A DNA stretch of 64,000 nt from an uncultured Butyricimonas sp. (GTDB lineage: Bacteria; Bacteroidota; Bacteroidia; Bacteroidales; Marinifilaceae). Of this stretch, positions 35,324 through 43,708 are shown piece by piece. The stretch covers positions 88,240 through 152,239 of the forward strand of contig CALUHX010000001.1 of assembly GCA_944320555.1 (NCBI GenBank), in the 5' to 3' direction. The notes below the pieces were generated by a model that ran no database searches, was not told where the DNA came from, and saw only the letters and a program-made list of their open reading frames with translations. Position 1 is the first letter of the stretch; the number at the start of each line of letters is the position of its first letter. The position numbers and the translations under genes are program-made.

Positions 35324-35708
35324 CTGGACTATCGAACTGATAATAGATTTTTCCGTTTATTTTCCGCACCGATACGGAAAGGATGACCGTTTTATCATCT
35401 CCTAATCCGTAATCGTAGAAGATACGCCCGACAGACGGGCACAGGCTTTCAAATCCCACACATTTGTGTTTGCCGTTATACTGAATCTCACACATCTGGG
35501 TCGGCTGTTCAATGCCGGGATTGAGCATGAATCCGAATGTGCCGTCCTCCGGAATACGGAAAACGAACACAACAGGCGCATCACCCTCCGCCGCATTGTT
35601 CTTGATGTGATGAAACAAGCGTTTCGATAGCGTTATTGAGTTATCCGCCGGGTCTGCAATCACATAGTAACGCAACGACCTCCACCATTGTATAATCTTC
35701 TTTATCAT
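35301..35708 (-). CDS. Uncharacterised phage protein
   Basis: A 135-residue protein with a basic, Trp-rich start (MIKKIIQWWRSLRYYVIADP) and strands such as APVVFVFRIPEDGTFGFML and KTVILSVSVRKINGKIYYQF. It overlaps the next gene by 23 bases, so both are translated together. Function not recognised. Confidence 0.55.
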   Translation of the reverse strand: MIKKIIQWWRSLRYYVIADPADNSITLSKRLFHHIKNNAAEGDAPVVFVFRIPEDGTFGFMLNPGIEQPTQMCEIQYNGKHKCVGFESLCPSVGRIFYDYGLGDDKTVILSVSVRKINGKIYYQFDSPDAKHIRK

Positions 35709-35717
35709 AGGACGAAA

Positions 35718-35978
35718 TTACAATGAAGTTCCAACAGCCCTGCCATAACTTTTGACCGCCGGAAGGTAGTCCCGGCGAGAGCGGAACGAGATGGTCTCGA
35801 TGAATTGGAATGACAAGGTGCTCTCGATGTCATGCCTGTGAACATCTGCGTCATATTTTGTCGCAAAAATGTAGGAGCAAATCTCCATTTTCGTTGTGCC
35901 TTTTGTGGCAATGATGTTTGCATAATACTTGCGCCCGAAAAGGAACGCAATCACTTCTTTCAATACCGTTGAGTTCAT
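35718..35978 (-). CDS. Small phage protein
   Basis: An 86-residue protein (MNSTVLKEVIAFLFGRKYYANII). It starts 4 bases before the methyltransferase stop. The later part (ESTLSFQFIETISFRSRRDYLPAVKSYGRA) is beta-rich. Function unknown. Its strands resemble small tail-connector proteins, but this is weak. Confidence 0.5.
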   Translation of the reverse strand: MNSTVLKEVIAFLFGRKYYANIIATKGTTKMEICSYIFATKYDADVHRHDIESTLSFQFIETISFRSRRDYLPAVKSYGRAVGTSL

Positions 35979-37699
35979 ATCTGTGTATTTAATGTTAAAC
36001 TATAAGTTCCACTTGTTCTACCTCTTTTGTTCCTGGCATTGCCGATTCCAGACAGGCTCCGACACAATGCCTCGCAAAGGACACGAGCCATATTGACCTC
36101 CACCGCATTGCCGATGAATTTCTTCTGGTCCGCCTGTGTGCCTACAAGCACATAATCCTCCGGAAATCCCATAATCCTTTTTAATTCTGAGATTTTCAGC
36201 ATACGCATTTTGATGTCCATGATACCGTACATCGCCATGAATTCCTTAATCTTGACCATCATTGGAGAATCATTCTCAAAGACCTGTATTGCCACTTCGC
36301 CCGTTTCTGTTGCCACGAGATAGGGAGGCATCTTATCCATTCTGGCAATCAGTGTGAAGCAAGGCTTATCCACACTGCCGCCCGGCGATGAGAATTGAGG
36401 ATTCATCAGATAAAACCATTTCCTATTTGCAGTGATAGTCTGTGCTGGCTGCTCAAGCGAGCTGCCGACATTGCGAAAATTCGTATTCATCAGCCAAGCC
36501 GATACGAGATTCATTTTCGGCTTTGTGGTGACAGCCCCGGCAGGACTTTCGAGGCTTTTCGCCATGCCATTGCCATACTGCATATCTATAAACTGCGATG
36601 TGACAAGGCTCAACCTGTCCTTTGTAGTCAGAGTAGGCGCAGGAGATTCCACAGAATGGTTGTGTCCGTTGCCATAGTATGCGGAAACAAAGGCGTGATG
36701 GTCTATGCAGGTTACAGTCCCGGCAGGTTCTTCGATGGAAGTGTTCTTGCTTTCGGGATGTCCACTGTACTGCTTTGACAAGAACCGCACAGTGGCAACT
36801 CCGAGACGGTTCTGTGTCGCAACAACAGGACACGGCGCATCAATCGAGGGAGCATGATAAACTCCGTTCCGGTTCATGCTGTTATACTTCACAAGAAACG
36901 CATTCTTACCTCCTGCGACAAACTTGACAAGCCCGGCATATATGCGCTCAAGTGTCCTCTCTGAAAGCGGCTTCTTCCGCAGGAATATGCTCACTCCCTC
37001 GTCATTCAGATCCAGAACATCCTTTACCGGCTTCCACCGCTTCAACTCGTTGAACAATGTCCTTTGAGGCTCTTTCGCATAGGTCGGCTCCGGGAAAACG
37101 ACAGGCAACTCTTTCCGGGCGAAAATACCGAAATACCGTCTGCGGCTCGTGTATGCCCCATAATCGGCAGCGTTCAGTATCCTGTAATCAAATTTATATC
37201 CATAGCGTTTGACATGCTGCACCCACCGTGTATAGCTTTTGCCCTTGTCCATGCTGATGGGTTTGCCGTTCTCGTCCATATCCCCCCAACTCATAAACTC
37301 CTCCACATTCTCAATCTGAATGTAATCCGGCTTCAATGCCTCGATATATCGGAACAAATGCTCTGCGAGGGTGCGGCTGTCCGCATCCCGTGGCTGTCCG
37401 CCTTTTGCCTTTGAGAAGTTGGTGCATTCAAGCGAAGCCCAAAGAACCACCAATGCACCGGGATATTCCTTGCGTTTCCTTTCCGTATGCGCCACCAAAG
37501 GAGACAGTTCCAAGGTACGAATGTCCTCCGTATAATGCACAGCTTCCGGGTGGTTGGAAGCATGGGAGGCTATCGCATTCGCATCGTGATTCACGCATGC
37601 TATGACCTCCGCACACCTTTCTCCGTTCAGTCTTGCGGCATTCACTCCTGTCGATGTGCCACCGGCTCCACAAAACAAGTCTATGTATAATAGTTTCAT
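35975..37699 (-). CDS. C5-cytosine DNA methyltransferase with repeated recognition domain
   Basis: A 574-residue enzyme that would methylate cytosine C5 using S-adenosylmethionine. Motif I is DLFCGAGGTSTG (7-18). Motif IV reads SLECTNFS with catalytic Cys92, in place of the usual GPPCQ-F-S. Motif VI is IENVEEF (129-135) and motif VIII YTSRRRYFG. Residues about 300-455, in the target-recognition region, hold five tandem units of about 37 residues with the pattern YGNG...S-E-P-A-x-T-x-T (for example HSVESPAPTLTTKDR, KSLESPAGAVTTKPK, SSLEQPAQTITANRK). No restriction partner is present, so it likely protects phage DNA from host restriction. Confidence 0.88.
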   Translation of the reverse strand: MKLLYIDLFCGAGGTSTGVNAARLNGERCAEVIACVNHDANAIASHASNHPEAVHYTEDIRTLELSPLVAHTERKRKEYPGALVVLWASLECTNFSKAKGGQPRDADSRTLAEHLFRYIEALKPDYIQIENVEEFMSWGDMDENGKPISMDKGKSYTRWVQHVKRYGYKFDYRILNAADYGAYTSRRRYFGIFARKELPVVFPEPTYAKEPQRTLFNELKRWKPVKDVLDLNDEGVSIFLRKKPLSERTLERIYAGLVKFVAGGKNAFLVKYNSMNRNGVYHAPSIDAPCPVVATQNRLGVATVRFLSKQYSGHPESKNTSIEEPAGTVTCIDHHAFVSAYYGNGHNHSVESPAPTLTTKDRLSLVTSQFIDMQYGNGMAKSLESPAGAVTTKPKMNLVSAWLMNTNFRNVGSSLEQPAQTITANRKWFYLMNPQFSSPGGSVDKPCFTLIARMDKMPPYLVATETGEVAIQVFENDSPMMVKIKEFMAMYGIMDIKMRMLKISELKRIMGFPEDYVLVGTQADQKKFIGNAVEVNMARVLCEALCRSLSGIGNARNKRGRTSGTYSLTLNTQI

Positions 37700-38082
37700 A
37701 CTCTTTCCCCAAGTTTAATGATGAATACAGGTCTGTCAGTCGGTGCGCCCCATTCGGGATTACCTATGCCCATATCAATGTCCTTTAGCTCAAATGTCAT
37801 TGTAGTAGATGTATATCCTCTAAAGAACCGGACATGGGTGTAACCACGAGAAAACGCATGGCAAATGTCCTCTATCGGCTGACGGTGAGGAAAGAAAAAC
37901 TGCTTTATCCTTATTTCTTTATAATGCTCCTCATAATATGCCGACAACCTTTTATAGTCAATCAAACGCTTTTCCCAATACGGTTTGATTTCCCGGTACT
38001 CCTCCGGCTTTTCGCCACGGTCAATCATGTCGTACCATTTATGCTTCAGAACCAAATTGAGTGTTTTCATTTTGTTTTTCAT
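37696..38082 (-). CDS. ASCH-like protein (second in phage)
   Basis: A 128-residue protein with the ASCH opening pattern LNLVLKHKWYDMIDRGEKPEEYREIKPYWEKRL, here interrupted for brevity at residues 7-39, and a central strand HVRFFRGYT. ASCH domains bind RNA or modified nucleotides. It overlaps the methyltransferase start by 4 bases and the YopX-like gene by 4 bases. Unlike the ASCH gene at 11578 it sits within the early operon. Confidence 0.65.
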   Translation of the reverse strand: MKNKMKTLNLVLKHKWYDMIDRGEKPEEYREIKPYWEKRLIDYKRLSAYYEEHYKEIRIKQFFFPHRQPIEDICHAFSRGYTHVRFFRGYTSTTMTFELKDIDMGIGNPEWGAPTDRPVFIIKLGERV

Positions 38083-38741
38083 TTGAGCTCCTTTATTCCT
38101 TGAATGAAGTCGTCCACCGAATAGGTGGCTTTGAGTTTATACTGTTCGCAGAAATCTTCCTCCTTGTAATAATCCACAAGGAAGTATTCATGCTTGTTGG
38201 CAAGTATGCACTTGTTTGGCAATCCGCCCAAGATAATATCTCCTCTGCTTAATCCGAGTTTGGACATTTCTTCGTGAAAGCCCAAGTCCCCATTCTGATA
38301 CAGATATGGGTATCCGAACAACACCACGCCTTTACTCTGTTGCTTTTCCAATAGTAAATCTGGATTGTCATGGATGTTGCCAATGACTTCTATTTTATTC
38401 GGGTAATCATCCACAACGGTAGAATACAGTGTCCATCTTTTCTCTCCTGTTGGATGATTGACATAGACCACATCATAACAATATCCTCTGACATCACCTT
38501 TCACATAACCTATAACCCTATCCGATGTCCCGAGAATGTCCCCATCGTATATTTCTTTCCCTCCGGCATCATACAGCCCGGTGAACTGGCCTATTGTTTC
38601 TCCACGAACATCGTATCTAATTTCATAATTGTTTTCGTAATCTACGATGTCGCAATTACCGCTATCGTCAATTATTAGGTTGCCGTAAGCCCATTGCCCG
38701 TTATCGAAGCATTTGCCACGAAATTTAATTGTCCTACTCAT
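38079..38741 (-). CDS. YopX-family protein
   Basis: A 220-residue protein with the YopX signature: an N-terminal TIKFRGKCFDNGQWAYGNL, then QFTGLYDAGGKEIYDGDIL and IEVIGNIHDNPDLL. YopX proteins are common in phages of Firmicutes and Bacteroidetes; their role is unknown. The C-terminal 80 residues (GYPYLYQNGDLGFHEEMSK onward) extend past the usual domain. Confidence 0.75.
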   Translation of the reverse strand: MSRTIKFRGKCFDNGQWAYGNLIIDDSGNCDIVDYENNYEIRYDVRGETIGQFTGLYDAGGKEIYDGDILGTSDRVIGYVKGDVRGYCYDVVYVNHPTGEKRWTLYSTVVDDYPNKIEVIGNIHDNPDLLLEKQQSKGVVLFGYPYLYQNGDLGFHEEMSKLGLSRGDIILGGLPNKCILANKHEYFLVDYYKEEDFCEQYKLKATYSVDDFIQGIKELK

Positions 38742-38744
38742 TTC

Positions 38745-39284
38745 TCAATATTGTTTTAGCAGATTGTAAAACACCCTTTTCTTTTCGATATATTTTAGGC
38801 CTTTCCGCCGTAGTAGCCGCTTGGTTTTAGCCACGATCATCTGACAACCACAAACACCCACATAGATATGATCGATATTATGTTTGCTGTTGGCACTTAA
38901 TGCAAATAGAATTTCCTCATCGCAATACCTGTAGCTATCATTCTGAACACCTTCATAGCCTTTGCTCATGATGAAATGCCCGATTTCGTTCGCTTCTTCA
39001 CGGGAGTATGCTATTGTGAATATGTTATTCATATACTCCTTATTAAAATCATTCAACGCCTTATCATTACATTCTTTACAAAACAACTTATTAAGAGTTC
39101 CTTTGAGCATGACGAGATAAACATCATCGTCATCTTTGAACTTGTGATTGCAATTGAAGCAGCATCTTTGGACAGAAAGCCCTATGCTTTCTCTCGACTT
39201 GCGAAACTGCCCGAACTTCAAGAATGGTTTTTCGACAGCATTTAATACCTCATACCTGCGTATCGTTTTCTTCTCAACAATCAT
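38745..39284 (-). CDS. Zinc-ribbon phage protein
   Basis: A 179-residue protein with two CxxC pairs (CCFNCNHKF and LFCKECND) that would form one zinc site around residues 41-73. A basic C-terminal tail follows (KTKRLLRRKGLKYIEKKR). It overlaps the next gene by 4 bases. Function unknown; nucleic-acid binding is plausible. Confidence 0.5.
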   Translation of the reverse strand: MIVEKKTIRRYEVLNAVEKPFLKFGQFRKSRESIGLSVQRCCFNCNHKFKDDDDVYLVMLKGTLNKLFCKECNDKALNDFNKEYMNNIFTIAYSREEANEIGHFIMSKGYEGVQNDSYRYCDEEILFALSANSKHNIDHIYVGVCGCQMIVAKTKRLLRRKGLKYIEKKRVFYNLLKQY

Positions 39285-39835
39285 TTCTTATCATTTTTCA
39301 TGAAACAAATCCAATGTGTATTACTGCGTTTGCCGGATATATGTCCGAATATCGGCTTCTCCGGCGTGAGTTTAAGTACCTCCGAAACCTTGATGTCGGT
39401 TTCGTTCCATTTGAAGATTAGAAAACCGCCATGCTTTAGAACCCGAAAACATTCTGAAAAGCCTTTTGACAACATGTCCCTCCAATCAGAATACAATGCC
39501 CCGTATTTGATTTGCTGATAGCCGGTCGGTATAGTTTTATCACTGAGAGTGCCGTACATATCAACCATCTTTGACTTCTTTCCTCGGCTATATACTAAAT
39601 GCGGAGGGTCGAACACAACCATTGAGAAGCTGCTGTCCGGGTATGGCATATTGGTAAAATCCGCCTGTATGTCCGGTTTGACCTCGAAATGCCTTCCGTC
39701 ACACAGCGTTGTCTCCACATCCCGTATGTCTTGGAACAGTACTCGACTGTCATGCTTGTCGAAATAGAACATTCTCCCTCCGCAGCAGGCATCCAGAATG
39801 GGATAATTTTTTATTGAAACATTCTTTATTTCCAT
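39281..39835 (-). CDS. Class I SAM-dependent methyltransferase
   Basis: A 184-residue enzyme from ATG 39835 (MEIKNVSIKNYPILDACCGG), 11 bases after the radical SAM stop; a longer frame reaches 40021 within that gene. Motif I is LDACCGGRMFYFDK. The catalytic motif is VVFDPPHLVYS, of the DPPY/DPPH type found in N-methylating DNA and RNA enzymes. FRVLKHGGFLIFKW is a late strand. It probably methylates an amino group of a nucleic-acid base. Confidence 0.75.
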   Translation of the reverse strand: MEIKNVSIKNYPILDACCGGRMFYFDKHDSRVLFQDIRDVETTLCDGRHFEVKPDIQADFTNMPYPDSSFSMVVFDPPHLVYSRGKKSKMVDMYGTLSDKTIPTGYQQIKYGALYSDWRDMLSKGFSECFRVLKHGGFLIFKWNETDIKVSEVLKLTPEKPIFGHISGKRSNTHWICFMKNDKK

Positions 39836-39845
39836 TATTATATCA

Positions 39846-40772
39846 TTAAAAGTATTCTCTACAATAAAAGCCTTTACGAGGCTGATAATCCTTGAAATCT
39901 GTAGATTGGTACAATTCCTTTCGGTCTGTCCACCGTGCCATGTCCTTTTGCCATTGAGGTATAATCTGATTCGGATTGTGCGGATCCCGGAACGGTTGTG
40001 CAAACGGCAGCACCTTGCCACCGTATTCTTTCCAACATTCTATCCTGCGGTACGCTTCCTCTATGTCGTCCATCAGAATACAGTAAAGGAAGAATTCCCC
40101 ATTGTAACCGTATCTGCGTATCCTATCTATCGCACCCACGCAATAACTTATCTGGGCAGTGGTGTCACACCCGAAGCGTATTCTCTTTATCCATTTTACC
40201 CTTGCAAGCAGTTTCGCAATGTCATCCGTCACCAGCCTTGCATCGAGTGCCTGGTTGAAGTCAACATGATATTTGCGGCAAGCAATTTTTTCTATTTGGG
40301 ATAGCCCATAATCACTTGCCAGAATATTGTTGTCCATCAGAACGGCGTAAGGGCGTGTCCCATTCATTGTTATCCCTTCAATATCCATGTACGGGCGAAC
40401 ATTTCCCTCCTTTTGAGGGACGATGCACCACTTGCACCGGTTCGGGCAACCTCTGGTAAGGAAACCGTAAGATGTCCGATTGTCTATGGTCGGATATATC
40501 GAGTAGTCCGGCTGCATCATGTCTATTTCTTCCGGGAGCGAGGAATGAATGTCGTACCCTGTGCCGCCCCGAATGATTTCGCCGCTCACATTGTTGATGT
40601 AGTAGTCATAATCCGGAGTAAAGGAAAACACCTTGGACATATACAACCGGTCGTACCTGTCAAACGGATTGTACCATTCAACACAGTCGCCAACCGACTT
40701 GTGATAAGCCGAGATTTTCATCAGTGCGAGGTTCGGATATTTGCTATCCACGGCAAGCAGGGCAACATTCAT
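39846..40772 (-). CDS. Radical SAM protein
   Basis: A 308-residue protein with the iron-sulphur motif CPNRCKWC (C109, C113, C116) of radical SAM enzymes, preceded by a short N-terminal part that resembles a remnant of a B12-binding-type domain (VALLAVDSKYPNLALMKIS). SAM cleavage yields a deoxyadenosyl radical for difficult methylation, thiolation or insertion reactions. The substrate is not known. It lies beside a DPPH methyltransferase, which suggests a shared nucleic-acid modification role. Confidence 0.78.
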   Translation of the reverse strand: MNVALLAVDSKYPNLALMKISAYHKSVGDCVEWYNPFDRYDRLYMSKVFSFTPDYDYYINNVSGEIIRGGTGYDIHSSLPEEIDMMQPDYSIYPTIDNRTSYGFLTRGCPNRCKWCIVPQKEGNVRPYMDIEGITMNGTRPYAVLMDNNILASDYGLSQIEKIACRKYHVDFNQALDARLVTDDIAKLLARVKWIKRIRFGCDTTAQISYCVGAIDRIRRYGYNGEFFLYCILMDDIEEAYRRIECWKEYGGKVLPFAQPFRDPHNPNQIIPQWQKDMARWTDRKELYQSTDFKDYQPRKGFYCREYF

Positions 40773-40780
40773 AGCTTCGT

Positions 40781-41197
40781 CTATTTATTCAGACTTATGC
40801 TTTTTCCTTCTGCTACACTAATGCGAGCTGCAAGGATATAGTAATATGACCTCATTACTTGACATTGAGCGTGCAACAGAGATGTCTCAAATATCGGCAG
40901 ATTGTTAAAAGTCTCGGAATCAAAGAACCTATTCAGTTTATCCAATTTATCTTCCAATTCTCTCAACTCCATATACATTCTGTCGAGGAATGTGTCTGAG
41001 ACTTGATAGGCTTTTTCAAAAACATCTTTCGGAGACCAACTGTCGTATGTTGATCCATCCGGATTGATGTATTGCACATGATAGCCAGAACGCCACTCAT
41101 GATTATCTGTATTTGGACGGGCGAAGCCCTTTTCAACGGCAATGCATTCGTTCATAGGCTCTGCCATAATTTCTTTTGTTCCGATGTACTTTTTCAT
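40781..41197 (-). CDS. Conserved small phage protein
   Basis: A 138-residue protein starting KKYIGTKEIMAEPMNECIAVEKG, a form often seen in phage proteins that modify or accompany DNA metabolism. The middle reads GYHVQYINPDGSTYDSWSPKDVFEKAY. The C-terminal half is helical (ELRELEDKLDKLNRFF). Function unknown. Confidence 0.6.
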   Translation of the reverse strand: MKKYIGTKEIMAEPMNECIAVEKGFARPNTDNHEWRSGYHVQYINPDGSTYDSWSPKDVFEKAYQVSDTFLDRMYMELRELEDKLDKLNRFFDSETFNNLPIFETSLLHAQCQVMRSYYYILAARISVAEGKSISLNK

Positions 41198-41204
41198 CTT
41201 GATG

Positions 41205-41375
41205 TTATTTTAATTGGTTGTTTTTAGGTTCATAATGAGGACACTGTTTGATTTTCTCCTTGTATGCAGGAGGAATCCAATACAACGGTGTGTCCGGCGG
41301 ATCCGGCAGATAGCGTTTGCAACTTTTCCGGATTGGGCAGGTAACGCCCGAACAATAAGCATAATCTCTATTCAT
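41205..41375 (-). CDS. Cysteine-rich small protein
   Basis: A 56-residue protein from ATG 41375 (MNRDYAYCSGVTCPIRKSC); a longer frame to 41435 runs into the helicase loader gene. It has four cysteines in its first 20 residues and one near the end (KQCPHYEPK), a likely zinc site. Function unknown. Confidence 0.5.
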   Translation of the reverse strand: MNRDYAYCSGVTCPIRKSCKRYLPDPPDTPLYWIPPAYKEKIKQCPHYEPKNNQLK

Positions 41376-41397
41376 AGCGAATTGATAATTTTTTGTT

Positions 41398-42114
41398 TTA
41401 CTTTTTTCTGAATGATTCTTCCGTTCCAAAATCAACGATATGCATCATTTCCCGAAAACGGTCTGCGATGCGCTCGTCATAGTAGGTTGACACTTCCCCG
41501 GCTGCGAGGTTGGACGACACAAGGGTACAGAATTGCTCGTCATAGCGGAAGCAGATAATGTCCATGGCCGCCGTAACAAAATCTCCGTAGGACATGCTCT
41601 CTTTCGGTTCTGAACCGAGGTCGTCTATGGCAAGTATCTCAATCGTCCGGGCAGATTTGTACCTATAAACCTCCTCCACGTTCTCACGAGTAGGGTTGTT
41701 GTATGCTTTGGCAAGCATCACAAGCTCCTTTGCCGACAGAATGATGTATCCGGGTCTGGGATACGCTCCCTCTCTTGTACCCTCGTTTGAAGTCAATACC
41801 CTGTACAGGTTCTGCAATGCTTTCAAGACCGTAGTCTTGCCGTTTCCGGCTCCGCCGCACAGGAACAGCCCGAATGTCGATTCTTTCGATGTAAGCCACT
41901 TGGAAATGTCCCACAGATGTTTCTTGTACTCCTCCGTAGCGACAAATTCCCTATGCCTGCGTATAACCTCAACCCTGCAAGCCTCTATCAGCATTACATA
42001 TACTTGCTTCGGTGTATATGGAAGCCTAAAACGACCCCCCATATTCCTTCGTTTCATCAGCAGAGAGAACATGTGCTCTGCGTTGATTTCTTCTTTCGGA
42101 TCTAACTGTAACAT
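41398..42114 (-). CDS. DnaC-like helicase loader ATPase
   Basis: A 238-residue AAA+ protein. Walker A is LCGGAGNGKTT (85-95), Walker B is ILAIDDLGSE (about 159-168), and SSNLA and RIADRFREM supply the sensor and arginine finger regions. DnaC/IstB-type loaders place the replicative helicase at the origin; no phage helicase of DnaB type is seen here, so it probably recruits the host enzyme. It overlaps the upstream initiator-like gene by 89 bases. Confidence 0.8.
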   Translation of the reverse strand: MLQLDPKEEINAEHMFSLLMKRRNMGGRFRLPYTPKQVYVMLIEACRVEVIRRHREFVATEEYKKHLWDISKWLTSKESTFGLFLCGGAGNGKTTVLKALQNLYRVLTSNEGTREGAYPRPGYIILSAKELVMLAKAYNNPTRENVEEVYRYKSARTIEILAIDDLGSEPKESMSYGDFVTAAMDIICFRYDEQFCTLVSSNLAAGEVSTYYDERIADRFREMMHIVDFGTEESFRKK

Positions 42115-42832
42115 CTTTTTCTTGTTTCTTATTCTTGTTGATTACTATGCGCAGCCATGAGTTGAAGTGCTGCTTCGCATCCTGCATGGACTGATGGCGT
42201 TCCTTGCCGTCAGCCACACACTGCACCTTGAATTCATCAAGACTGTTCCGAAGCTGCTCTATGCTCACAGAGTGAAGTTGCCGCAGTCCGTCAAGCCAAC
42301 TTTCATCTTTTTTCAGTTGCTCAATTTCCTGCTCCAGAGTTAACGTATAGACCGCTTGTGTAGGTTCAACCGTCATGGCAGGACTTTCAGTCTGTACTTT
42401 TTTCTTTCTGACCGGTCTGGGTTTGTCTGCTACTTTTGGCTTGTAGTCCAATAAATTGTATTCGCTGACAGTTGCCGTCCGCTTGCAAAGCCTGTTGATG
42501 TTCATATATCTTTCCTGTATTCCTTTCGATGTCATGACCCCCTCCGCCTTGAATAGTTCCTTAGAGAATAATCCGATGTTCAAGCAGCAGTTAATGACCT
42601 CCTGTATATACGCCTCATCGTACCCGGTCTGCTCCGAGATTACAAAGGGCAGCTCATTGTCCCACCGGATGTAGTACCCATCTTTGTAGATAATACACAG
42701 CAGGAGAGCATATACAGTCACAGCCTTGCCGCCTTGATACTTGATTAACTTCCGGATGCGCAGGTCTTGGAAGAAGTCTATGTCGAATGGAAAGTATTCC
42801 AAACCAGTCTTTACAGTACGAGCCATAATCAT
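42026..42832 (-). CDS. Replication initiator-like protein (DUF4373/Lin1244-type)
   Basis: A 268-residue protein. The N-terminal domain (GLEYFPFDIDFFQDLRIRKLIKYQG, split here only as a landmark) is the Lin1244/Lin1753 type found next to DnaC-like loaders; it is a winged-helix DNA-binding module. A basic linker (RPVRKKKVQ) leads to a helical C-terminal part. With the loader gene, which overlaps it by 89 bases, it probably forms the phage replication initiation pair. Confidence 0.75.
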   Translation of the reverse strand: MIMARTVKTGLEYFPFDIDFFQDLRIRKLIKYQGGKAVTVYALLLCIIYKDGYYIRWDNELPFVISEQTGYDEAYIQEVINCCLNIGLFSKELFKAEGVMTSKGIQERYMNINRLCKRTATVSEYNLLDYKPKVADKPRPVRKKKVQTESPAMTVEPTQAVYTLTLEQEIEQLKKDESWLDGLRQLHSVSIEQLRNSLDEFKVQCVADGKERHQSMQDAKQHFNSWLRIVINKNKKQEKDVTVRSERRNQRRAHVLSADETKEYGGSF

Positions 42833-42839
42833 ACGGTCT

Positions 42840-43271
42840 TTAGTTATCGTTACTCAAATAGCTGCCCACCTCACGGATGAAATCGTCAAGTGAACGACAC
42901 ACAACATATTTGTATTCGGCATTGGAGCAGACAGTCTTTTCCCATTTCTTCTGTGAGTCGGATTGCCTGCCTTTAGGCGTTTTCATTTCAATAAGCAACG
43001 CTCCATAGTCACGATTGCTTATCAGCAGTACCAAGTCAGCAACTCCGGGAACAACGCCCTCGGCTTTCAGTTTTGCCGCAGTCGTGGCATCCCTCCGTCC
43101 TCCATTCGGCACGGCGAACAGTCTGCCGTGGAGTTTTGGATATTGGACATTGAACCACCGCACACACGCACATTGTATGCGGTGTTCCTCGTCCGCCGGA
43201 CGCTTACGGGTGTTGTGGTTCATCGCTGCCATCATCTCGTCAAAAGTCAAATGTTTCTTCTCCTCGTTCAT
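42840..43271 (-). CDS. VRR-NUC nuclease
   Basis: A 143-residue PD-(D/E)xK-type nuclease of the VRR-NUC family: FAVPNGGRRD, then GVADLVLLI with the catalytic Asp, LLIEMKTPKG with the E-x-K pair, and QKKWEKTV. VRR-NUC enzymes cut branched or structured DNA, fitting a Holliday-junction or recombination role beside the replication genes. Its start overlaps the HU gene by 32 bases. Confidence 0.85.
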   Translation of the reverse strand: MNEEKKHLTFDEMMAAMNHNTRKRPADEEHRIQCACVRWFNVQYPKLHGRLFAVPNGGRRDATTAAKLKAEGVVPGVADLVLLISNRDYGALLIEMKTPKGRQSDSQKKWEKTVCSNAEYKYVVCRSLDDFIREVGSYLSNDN

Positions 43272-43542
43272 TGTTCATACGAGATTTCAATTGCTTGCTG
43301 ATGATAAGTTTCGCCGTCTTCTGTGCAGGGATTATCACTGTTGTCCCTTTTCCGATGTTGCGAGCCTTTCTCTCCTTTGCAGTGCGAACCTTGAATGTTC
43401 CGAATCCACGGACATAAACATTTTCTCCCTTGCAGAGAGATTCTGAAACGGCTGCAAACACAGCTTCAACGCCGTCAATAGCCTGTGAACGGCTTAATGT
43501 AGTGGTGCGTACCACTTGTTCAACGATGTCTGATTTCTTCAT
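43240..43542 (-). CDS. HU/IHF-family DNA-binding protein
   Basis: A 100-residue histone-like protein. It has the HU helical dimer half (KSDIVEQVVRTTTLSRSQAIDGVEAV), the beta-arm region (VYVRGFGTFKVRTAKERKARNIG) and the C-terminal helix. HU proteins bend DNA and help replication, recombination, packaging and site-specific inversion. It could assist the serine recombinase encoded at 25635, but this is inference. Confidence 0.88.
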   Translation of the reverse strand: MKKSDIVEQVVRTTTLSRSQAIDGVEAVFAAVSESLCKGENVYVRGFGTFKVRTAKERKARNIGKGTTVIIPAQKTAKLIISKQLKSRMNNERGEETFDF

Positions 43543-43708
43543 TGTTTTGCAATTTTATGGTTGATAATTTCTTATTCAATTTTCTGTTTAACTGTCTTAT
43601 TACACGAGCCCTCTCACTCATGCGAAGTCCCGGTTGCCTGTCATACAGCAGTGCCGCATCTCCGAGATACTTTATTATCCGCTGCATGTCAGTCTTGCTC
43701 ACCTCCAT
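43520..43708 (-). CDS. Small basic phage protein
   Basis: A 62-residue, basic, helical protein (DMQRIIKYLGDAALLYDRQPGLRMSERARVIRQ). It overlaps the HU gene by 23 bases and the helicase gene by 20. Function unknown; probably early regulatory or DNA-associated. Confidence 0.5.
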   Translation of the reverse strand: MEVSKTDMQRIIKYLGDAALLYDRQPGLRMSERARVIRQLNRKLNKKLSTIKLQNNEEIRHR

